39,539 nt of DNA from the NCBI RefSeq assembly GCF_030697925.1, contig NZ_JAUYOJ010000242.1:1-39539 (forward strand), in the 5' to 3' direction. This document shows, one piece after another, positions 33,947-39,539 of this stretch; position 1 is the stretch's first letter; each line of letters opens with the position of its first letter. The position numbers and the translations under genes are program-made. The notes under the pieces are model-generated. The model worked only from the letters and a program-made list of their open reading frames with translations, ran no database searches and had not been told where the DNA came from. This stretch comes from Phenylobacterium sp. Lineage in GTDB: Bacteria; Pseudomonadota; Alphaproteobacteria; Caulobacterales; Caulobacteraceae.

Positions 33947-34645
33947 ATGAGCGAATCCTTCACCCCGACCGTCCGGTCCAAGGCGCGGCGCAAGCCCGAC
34001 CGGGCCGCCTATGACGAGGCGAGCGTCTACGCGATCCTCGACGCGGCCGTGCTGTGCCACGTGGGCTATGTCCTGGACGGGGAGCCTTTCGTGACGCCGA
34101 CCACCTTCTGGCGACAGGGCCGCAAGCTCTATTGGCACGGCTCGGCCGCCGGCCGGATGATCCGCGCCCAGGGCGCGGGCCTGCCGGTCTGTGTCACCGT
34201 CACCCACATGGACGGCCTGGTCCTGGCGCGCTCGGGCCTGGCCCACTCGATGAACTATCGCTCGGTCATGGCCTTCGGCACCGCGCGGATGGTCGAGGGG
34301 CTGGAGGCGCGGCGCGCGGCGATGAGCGCCTTCATCGACCGGCTCTATCCGAACCGCTCGGCCGAACTGCGCCCGGCTCTGGACAACGAGATCAAGCTGA
34401 TCGGCCTGGTGGAGATGACCATCGAAGAGGCGTCCGCGAAGGTCCGGGCTGGCGGCGTCAACCGCCTCGCCTCGGACGAGGCCTGGAGCGCCTGGAGCGG
34501 CGTCGTTCCGATCACCACCGTGCTCGGCGCCCGCCAGGCCGACGCCGTGCAGAGCGCCGGCGCCGCACCCTCGCCCAGCCTCGGCCTCTATCTGGAAGGC
34601 GCGCGCCTCGACGCCGTGCTGACGGCGGCGGCCTCCGCCGCCTAG
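33947..34645 (+). CDS. Pyridoxamine 5'-phosphate oxidase family flavoprotein
   Basis: This 232-residue protein has the split-barrel flavin-binding fold of the PNPOx/NimA-like group: YAILDAAVLCHVGYVLDGEPFVTPTTFWRQG, then LYWHGSAAGRM, VCVTVTHMDGLVLARSGLAHSMNYRSVMAFGTARMV. Such proteins bind FMN, heme or F420; the exact activity is unknown. Divergence from a MocR/PdxR regulator suggests a link to B6 or a related cofactor. An AGGAGG lies about 20 bases upstream of the ATG. Its stop is interlocked with that of the SRPBCC gene through CTAG. Confidence 0.9.
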   Translation: MSESFTPTVRSKARRKPDRAAYDEASVYAILDAAVLCHVGYVLDGEPFVTPTTFWRQGRKLYWHGSAAGRMIRAQGAGLPVCVTVTHMDGLVLARSGLAHSMNYRSVMAFGTARMVEGLEARRAAMSAFIDRLYPNRSAELRPALDNEIKLIGLVEMTIEEASAKVRAGGVNRLASDEAWSAWSGVVPITTVLGARQADAVQSAGAAPSPSLGLYLEGARLDAVLTAAASAA

Positions 34646-35175
34646 TCCGGCTTGCCGGTGTCCACGAACTTGCCGAACCTTCCCGCCTGGGTGCCGATCA
34701 CCTGGTCGACGGGGTCGGCGAAGGCCTTGGCGGCGGCGGCGCGCATCCCGCCCACATGATAGGTGACGGTGACCGTCGAGCCGCCGCCGCTCTTCGGCGA
34801 GATCTTGAAGGTGAGGGCGCCGGCCGCGCCCTCATCCTGTAGGGGACCGAGGGCCGCTTCGATCCGCAGGGTGTGCTGGTCGGGCCAGGCCAGGGCGACC
34901 ACGCCGTGGCGCACCCCGCCGCCGGGCAAGGCCTCGCAGAAACAGGCGCCGGCCTCCAGCTTGACGGTCATGTTGGACGCCTTGCCGGTATAGGTGTGGG
35001 CGCCGTCCCACCAGGATCCGATCTGCCCAAGGGCGGCATAGGCCTTGTCCGGCGACGCGGCGACCTCGACGGTCTTCTTCGTGCGGAAGCCCGCCTCGGT
35101 GCGCTCGACCACCTCGGCCTGCGCAGCGAGCGGCGCGAGCGACAGGATCAGCGCCACGGTCCATCCGATCTTCAT
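34642..35175 (-). CDS. Secreted SRPBCC (polyketide cyclase-like) protein
   Basis: The 177-residue product has a signal peptide (MKIGWTVALILSLAPLAAQA). The mature domain has the SRPBCC/START-like order: FRTKKTVEVAASPDKAYAAL, then IGSWWDGAHTYTGKASNMTVKLEAGACFCEALPGGG, HTLRIEAALGPLQ and STVTVTYHVGG, ending in a helix (AAAKAFADPVDQVIGTQAGRF). Members bind hydrophobic ligands in a deep cavity; the ligand is unknown. It follows murI on the same strand with a 12-base gap, so it is probably co-transcribed with it. Confidence 0.85.
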   Translation of the reverse strand: MKIGWTVALILSLAPLAAQAEVVERTEAGFRTKKTVEVAASPDKAYAALGQIGSWWDGAHTYTGKASNMTVKLEAGACFCEALPGGGVRHGVVALAWPDQHTLRIEAALGPLQDEGAAGALTFKISPKSGGGSTVTVTYHVGGMRAAAAKAFADPVDQVIGTQAGRFGKFVDTGKPD

Positions 35176-35187
35176 GGGGTCAGCTCC

Positions 35188-36039
35188 CTAAGCCTTCTCG
35201 AAGCTTAGCGGGCCTCCCCAAAAAGTCTCCACCAAGCTGGACTGGGCGCCCGGCTTTCCGGTGGTCAGGAACCGCCGCGAGCCGCCCTCGCCCGCCCTAT
35301 ATTCCGGGTGCTTGGCGAGATAGCCCTCCAGGGCGTCGGCCGTGGCGCCCGGCTGATGGATCAGCGGGGTGCCCGGCTTCAACGCCGCGCGGAACATGTC
35401 GGCGACGATCTCGTAGTGGGTGCAGCCGAGAATGGCCCGATCCGGCGCGCGCCCGATCCGGCGGCCGATGGCGTCCACATGGCCCTGGATGGTGGTGGCC
35501 AATTCCACCGCGCCGGCGCCAGCCTCGATCATCCGCGCCAGGTCCGGACAGGCCTCGGAGAACACCGCTACGTCCTGGCGGCGCTTGTCGATCTCGATCT
35601 CGTAGACGCGCGAGCGGGCGGTGGCGGGCGTCGAGAACACCGCCAGCACATCCAGCTTCTCGATCTTGTCGCCGCGCCGGTCAGCCTCGTGCTCCCAGGG
35701 CAGGCCCGTAGCCGCCTCGATGGTCGGTACGATGATGCCCAGGATATTCACCGGCCGCCCCAGCTGCTTGCGATAGCCCGGCAGCCAGGTCTGCTGCAGC
35801 CGGCGCAGGGCGATCCCCGAGGCGGTATTGCACGCCAGGACGACGAGATCGCAGTCCTCGGCGAACAGTCGCTCGCAGCCGGCCCGGGTCAGGTCGACGA
35901 TGTTCTCGCCCTCGCGCCCGCCGTAGGGCGCGTTGGCCTGATCGGCCAGATAGACGAAGTCCGCGGTGGGGAGGCGCTCCACGAGCGCACGGTGGACGGA
36001 AAGACCGCCCACGCCGGAATCGAAAACGCCAATGGCCAT
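35188..36039 (-). CDS. murI: Glutamate racemase
   Basis: This enzyme makes D-glutamate for peptidoglycan. The 283-residue protein starts IGVFDSGVGGLSVHRAL (D7, S8). The two catalytic cysteines are C70 in VLACNTAS and C206 in LGCTHYE. YLADQANAPYGGR is also characteristic. The C-terminal part is slightly extended (SLVETFWGGPLSFEKA). The promoter must lie in the 212 bp between it and the small gene at 36252, which also contains two palindromic operators. Confidence 0.96.
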   Translation of the reverse strand: MAIGVFDSGVGGLSVHRALVERLPTADFVYLADQANAPYGGREGENIVDLTRAGCERLFAEDCDLVVLACNTASGIALRRLQQTWLPGYRKQLGRPVNILGIIVPTIEAATGLPWEHEADRRGDKIEKLDVLAVFSTPATARSRVYEIEIDKRRQDVAVFSEACPDLARMIEAGAGAVELATTIQGHVDAIGRRIGRAPDRAILGCTHYEIVADMFRAALKPGTPLIHQPGATADALEGYLAKHPEYRAGEGGSRRFLTTGKPGAQSSLVETFWGGPLSFEKA

Positions 36040-36119
36040 GAATCCGATGTAGCCGGGCGCCGTTCAGGCGTCCATGAGCGGCTTGATGACTCCGTTCAGC
36101 GAATCTCGATATTTCGAAT

Positions 36120-36150
36120 TGACAGCGATGTCAGCCTGACATAATTGTCA
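36120..36150. promoter_or_regulatory. Twin TGACA-N4-TGTCA palindromes
   Basis: TGACAGCGATGTCA (36120-36133) and TGACATAATTGTCA (36137-36150) are two perfect TGACA-N4-TGTCA palindromes whose starts are 17 bp apart. They lie 81 bp from the murI start and 102 bp before the small gene that leads the TetR operon. They are the best candidate operator for that TetR. Confidence 0.8.
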
Positions 36151-36251
36151 CCCTGAAATAATCGAGACGTGGCCAAGTCAGGGTCACGACGGGCGGCCCA
36201 GGACGCTCCTGCCCGTGGAGTTTTACGCGTCGTCATCCGTCGAGATTTCTT

Positions 36252-36515
36252 ATGAACTATCCTTTGGCCGCCAATCGCGACCTGTCTTTGGACGACCCCG
36301 CCTCCAGCTGGGTCATCGGCGTCGAGGTGGACCTGCAGACAGCGCTGGCGCTGGCGCGGGCCACCACCAAGGCCCTGCTCCATCTCTCGCCCTTGTCGCA
36401 TCGCGAGATCAGCGCGGCCCTGCAGCAGGAGATCGCCGTCCTAGAGATGCAGAGCGATCCGCTCTCGCTCGCCGCCGCCAACGCGGTGAAACAGTACCTG
36501 CCCGAGGCCGCCTGA
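36252..36515 (+). CDS. Small protein of unknown function in front of a TetR gene
   Basis: I do not recognise this 87-residue protein. It is soluble and mostly helical in appearance: SSWVIGVEVDLQTALALARATTKALLHL, then SHREISAALQQEIAVLEMQ and SLAAANAVKQYLPEAA, with no signal peptide or cysteine. The ATG at 36252 is not preceded by a strong Shine-Dalgarno, although GAGATTTCTT lies just upstream. It ends 14 bp before the TetR gene and is probably co-transcribed with it under the twin palindromes. Confidence 0.7.
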   Translation: MNYPLAANRDLSLDDPASSWVIGVEVDLQTALALARATTKALLHLSPLSHREISAALQQEIAVLEMQSDPLSLAAANAVKQYLPEAA

Positions 36516-36529
36516 CCGAACGCCGTCCC

Positions 36530-37174
36530 ATGCGGGTCAACCTGGAGGCCCGAGCCGCCACCGCGGAGAACCGCCGCGCGAAGACGCGCGAGCGCCTGCT
36601 CGATGCGGCGACGGAAGTCATCTCCTGCAAGGGGCCGGAAGCCGCGTCCATCGAGGACTTCGTCGCCGCGGCCGGCGTTTCGCGCGGCACCTTCTACAAC
36701 TACTTCCCCGCGATCGGCGATCTGATCATCGCCCTCAACGCCCGGGTCTCAGCCACCATGGTCCAGGCCCTCGGGCCAGCGCCGCCGCACCAGGACGTCG
36801 CCGTCCGTTTCGCCACGGTGCTGCACCACATCCTGGCCACCTTCACCGCCGACCCGGTTCAGGGATGGATGGCGCTACGGCTGAGCGAGTCCGACGCCCC
36901 GACCGATCCGACGTTCGCGGCGCGGTTCGACGCCCTCTTCCTGCGAGGAGTCGAAGAGGGGCGATTCAGCAAGTCCGCCAATGTGGTCGCCGCGCGCAGC
37001 ATCGTCGTCGGCGCCTTCCGCATGGCCCAGCGCGACATCTTCCGCGGCGACGTCCCGCCGGACCACGGGACCCAGGTCGTGGCCCTGCTCCTCATCGCCT
37101 GCGGACTGCCGGAAGGCGAAGCCCACCAGATCAGCCGCGAATGCGCCGAGTCTGCGCAGCGGACGTCTGCCTAG
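36530..37174 (+). CDS. TetR-family transcriptional regulator
   Basis: This 214-residue repressor has the N-terminal HTH RAKTRERLLDAATEVISCKGPEAASIEDFVAAAGVSRGTFYNYFPAIGDLI (about 16-67), the TetR signature with the GTFYNYF recognition helix. The C-terminal ligand domain is all-helical and divergent, so the inducer cannot be guessed. The start MRVNLEARAATAEN is chosen at the ATG at 36530; the upstream frame overlaps the small gene. It is followed after 86 bp by the M3 peptidase, with an inverted repeat in between. Confidence 0.92.
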   Translation: MRVNLEARAATAENRRAKTRERLLDAATEVISCKGPEAASIEDFVAAAGVSRGTFYNYFPAIGDLIIALNARVSATMVQALGPAPPHQDVAVRFATVLHHILATFTADPVQGWMALRLSESDAPTDPTFAARFDALFLRGVEEGRFSKSANVVAARSIVVGAFRMAQRDIFRGDVPPDHGTQVVALLLIACGLPEGEAHQISRECAESAQRTSA

Positions 37175-37175
37175 G

Positions 37176-37203
37176 CGTCACATTACCATCCCGTCATGTG
37201 ACG
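37176..37203. promoter_or_regulatory. Inverted repeat before the M3 peptidase gene
   Basis: CGTCACAT (37176-37183) and ATGTGACG (37196-37203) form perfect 8-bp arms around a 12-base spacer. They begin two bases after the TetR stop and end 57 bp before the peptidase ATG. It could be an operator or a weak terminator; no T-run follows. Confidence 0.6.
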
Positions 37204-37260
37204 TTCAGCAAGGTTGACCCTAAGGTCCCGCCAACTCTGAACGAACTCTCAGGAGACTCC

Positions 37261-39378
37261 ATGAAACGGCGCACTTTCCTTGCCGCCTCGGGCGCGATCG
37301 CCGCCGCCTCGACGCTGCCCGTCGCCGCCTTCGCCCAAGGGTCCACCGGCGCGATCACCGCCGCCTGGACCGGCCCGTATGGCGGGGTCCCCGCCTTCGA
37401 CAAGATCGCCGTCGCCGACTTCAAGCCCGCCCTCGAACTGGCCATGAAGACCGAGCGGGCCGAGATCGACGCCATCGCCGACAGCAAGGCGTCGCCGACC
37501 TTCGAGAACATCATCGCTGCCCTGGAGCGCTCTGGCGACATGGGCGATCGGGTGGGGACCTTCTACGGCGTCTGGTCGGGCACCCTCTCGACCCCCGAGA
37601 TGCGCGCCATCGAGAAGGAGATGTCGCCCAAGCTGTCGGCCCATAACGACGAGACCCTGCAGAACGAGAAGCTCTTCAAGCGCATCGAGGCGGTCTACGA
37701 GGCCCGCGCCAAGCTGACCCCCGAGCAGCAGCGCCTGGCCTGGCTCTACTGGAACCGCTTCGTGCGCGCCGGCGCGCGGCTCTCGGCCGCCGACAAGAAA
37801 CGCGTCGCCGAGATCAACCAGGAGCTGGCCGGTCTGTTCACCAGCTTCACCCAGAACCTGCTGGCCGACGAAACCGACTACGTCCTCTACCTGCGCACCG
37901 AGAGCGAGCTGGCCGGCCTGCCCGACGACGTCCGCGCCGCGGCCGCCGCAGGCGCCAAGGACCGCGGCCACGAGGGCGAATGGGCGATCCTCAACACCCG
38001 CTCCTCGATGGACCCGTTCCTGACCTACTCCACCCGCCGCGACCTGCGCGAGAAGGTCTGGCGCACCTATTACAGCCGCGGCGACAACGGCGACGCCAAG
38101 GACAACAACGCCAACATCAAGAAGATCCTCAAGCTGCGGGTCGAGCGCGCCAAGCTGCTGGGCTATCCGACCCACGCCCACTGGCGGCTGGAGAACGCCA
38201 TGGCCAAGACGCCCGAGGCCGCCATGGCGCTCATGCTGCGTGTCTGGCCCTCGGCCATCGCGCGGGTGAAGGAGGAGGTGGCCGAGATGCAGGCCATCGC
38301 CGACAAGGAGAAGGCCGGCCACCGCATCGAGCCCTGGGACTACCGCTTCTACGCCGAGAAGGTCCGGGCCGACCGCTACGACCTCGATATGAACGCGGTG
38401 AAGCCGTACATGCAGCTGGAGAAGCTGCGCGAGGGCATGTTCTGGGCTGCGGGCGAGGTCTACGGCTTCCAGTTCGAACAGGTGACCAATGTGCCGGTCG
38501 CCCATCCGGACATCCGCGTCTGGGAGGTCAAGCGCGACGGCAAGCATGTGGGGCTCTGGTACTTTGACCCCTACGCCCGGACCGGCAAGCGTTCCGGCGC
38601 CTGGATGAACGCCTATCGGACCCAGGAAAAGTTCGACAAGCCGATCACCACCATCGTCTCCAACAACTCGAACTTCGTGAAGGGCGCGCCCGGCGAGCCG
38701 GTGCTGATCTCCTGGGACGACGCCGAGACCATGTTCCACGAGTTCGGCCACGCCATCCACGGCCTGAACTCCGATGTGGCCTATCCCTCGCTCTCGGGCA
38801 CGGCGGTGGCGCGCGACTATGTGGAGTTCCCCAGCCAGATCAACGAGCACTGGCTGCCGACGCCTCAAGTGTTGAACAGTTACGCCCTGCACCACAAGAC
38901 CGGGAAGCCGATCCCGGCCGAGCTGGTGGAGAAGCTGGAGAAGGCCTCCACCTTCCGCCAGGGCTTCGACGTCACCGAGTACCTGTCGTCGGCGATCATC
39001 GACATGAAGCTGCATCTGGCCGGCGACGTGGACATCGATCCTGACGCCTTCGAGCGCGACGAACTCACCAAGCTCGGCATGCCCAGCGAACTGGTCATGC
39101 GCCACCGCACCCCGCAGTTCGGCCACGTCTTCGCCGGCGACGGCTATTCAGCGGGCTATTACAGCTACCTGTGGTCGGAGACCCTGGCCCTGGACGTGGT
39201 CAACGGTTTCAAATCCTCGCCGGGCGGCATGTACGACAAGCCCATGGCCGCCAAGCTGCGCGCCAATGTCATGAGCATCGGCAACTCGGTCGATCCGGAG
39301 ATCGCCTACCGCAAGCTCATGGGTCGCGACGTGGACGTGAAGCCCTACCTGCGCAACAAGGGCTTCCCGACGGCGTGA
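37261..39378 (+). CDS. dcp: M3 family peptidyl-dipeptidase (Dcp-like), exported
   Basis: This 705-residue zinc metallopeptidase of the Dcp/oligopeptidase A group removes dipeptides from peptide C-termini. The zinc site is MFHEFGHAIHG with H493, E494 and H497, and the third ligand is probably in the helix PSQINEHWL further on. GLWYFDPYARTGKRSGAWM, SNNSNFVKG and GYYSYLWSETLALDV are M3 hallmarks. The N-terminus MKRRTFLAASGAIAAASTLP carries an RR-x-F-L motif and a hydrophobic stretch, so export is probably by Tat or as a Tat-like lipid-free signal. AGGAG precedes the ATG. It may be under the preceding TetR. Confidence 0.95.
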   Translation: MKRRTFLAASGAIAAASTLPVAAFAQGSTGAITAAWTGPYGGVPAFDKIAVADFKPALELAMKTERAEIDAIADSKASPTFENIIAALERSGDMGDRVGTFYGVWSGTLSTPEMRAIEKEMSPKLSAHNDETLQNEKLFKRIEAVYEARAKLTPEQQRLAWLYWNRFVRAGARLSAADKKRVAEINQELAGLFTSFTQNLLADETDYVLYLRTESELAGLPDDVRAAAAAGAKDRGHEGEWAILNTRSSMDPFLTYSTRRDLREKVWRTYYSRGDNGDAKDNNANIKKILKLRVERAKLLGYPTHAHWRLENAMAKTPEAAMALMLRVWPSAIARVKEEVAEMQAIADKEKAGHRIEPWDYRFYAEKVRADRYDLDMNAVKPYMQLEKLREGMFWAAGEVYGFQFEQVTNVPVAHPDIRVWEVKRDGKHVGLWYFDPYARTGKRSGAWMNAYRTQEKFDKPITTIVSNNSNFVKGAPGEPVLISWDDAETMFHEFGHAIHGLNSDVAYPSLSGTAVARDYVEFPSQINEHWLPTPQVLNSYALHHKTGKPIPAELVEKLEKASTFRQGFDVTEYLSSAIIDMKLHLAGDVDIDPDAFERDELTKLGMPSELVMRHRTPQFGHVFAGDGYSAGYYSYLWSETLALDVVNGFKSSPGGMYDKPMAAKLRANVMSIGNSVDPEIAYRKLMGRDVDVKPYLRNKGFPTA

Positions 39379-39523
39379 TCACGCGGCTAACGCCGAAGAG
39401 TTGCTCCCCCTCTGGGCTACCGGATGCACGGAAGTGATTCCCTGGGTTGAGCGGAGCTGATCCAAGGGTCCGATCTTTGGGGGGGTCGGATGGATTGGTT
39501 TGGGCCGGGGGATGCACGGAGGT
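39373..39523. repeat. Non-coding end of window with short direct repeat
   Basis: A 12-bp perfect palindrome, GCGTGATCACGC (39373-39384), spans the stop of the M3 peptidase gene. Further on the word GGATGCACGGAAGT (39422-39435) recurs as GGATGCACGGAGGT (39510-39523), 88 bp apart. No gene is evident in 39379-39539. This may be the edge of a repeat element continuing outside the window. Confidence 0.5.
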
Positions 39524-39539
39524 CGGCGCGTGGGGCGTG

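Noticed and set aside
37249..39126. 625-codon open frame antisense to the M3 peptidase gene
   Set aside because: Same kind of GC shadow; no domain is recognisable and the plus-strand gene is intact.

Overview
This is an ordinary chromosomal segment of a very GC-rich alphaproteobacterium, most likely a member of the Caulobacteraceae (Caulobacter or Phenylobacterium-like). That assignment is inferred from gene content and order: sucCD, a malate dehydrogenase, acnA beside a DUF1223 gene, ccmABCD-ccmG, then yciB-ftsY-mtaB-dapF, plus alphaproteobacterial families such as DUF2794. I see 49 protein genes, 48 complete and one cut by the window edge. I see no tRNA, rRNA, CRISPR array, transposase, integrase or phage gene. 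Genes are densely packed on both strands. The genes that start with GTG or TTG are supported by Shine-Dalgarno sequences or stop/start overlaps. No function was checked against a database; family names come from motifs read by eye.

Layout. 1-7.5 kb: sucD (partial) and sucC; a DUF2306-like membrane protein divergent from a membrane-anchored LytTR regulator; a GNAT enzyme; a proline-rich LprI-domain protein; malate dehydrogenase; a HIT hydrolase; a secreted protein; and a CitE-like lyase. 7.5-13.6 kb: DUF2237, thpR, a Bax-inhibitor-1 protein, DUF2794, a DUF1223 thioredoxin-like protein and aconitase. 13.6-18.2 kb: cytochrome c maturation (ccmA, ccmB, ccmC, ccmD, ccmG), interrupted by two Spy/CpxP-like periplasmic genes. 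18.3-24.5 kb: a MarR regulator with a lysine-rich tail, yciB, ftsY, a TRIC-like channel, and the operon dapF - atypical signal peptidase - mtaB - GFA enzyme. 24.5-31 kb: prolyl oligopeptidase and a GNAT; a PadR (YqjI-like) and DUF2218 pair; oxyR and a lipoprotein, with ahpC-ahpD divergent. 31-39.5 kb: a DeoR regulator divergent from a NudK-like hydrolase; a MocR regulator divergent from a flavin/PLP-oxidase-like protein; an SRPBCC protein and murI; and a small unknown gene, a TetR regulator and an M3 dipeptidase.

Functional themes are the TCA cycle (sucCD, mdh, acnA), respiratory cytochrome c assembly, membrane targeting (ftsY), peptidoglycan precursors (murI, dapF), peroxide defence under OxyR, and several regulator/target pairs with readable operators. 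The most unusual points are the following. Six of the 11 convergent gene pairs have abutting or interlocked stop codons, four of them through a shared CTAG. A signal peptidase I homologue lacks the catalytic lysine. Two Spy-like genes sit inside the ccm cluster. The ccmA ribosome binding site lies within a palindromic repeat. Clear repeated operators precede the PadR, DeoR, MocR and TetR units. I did not find a convincing wholly new multi-gene system.
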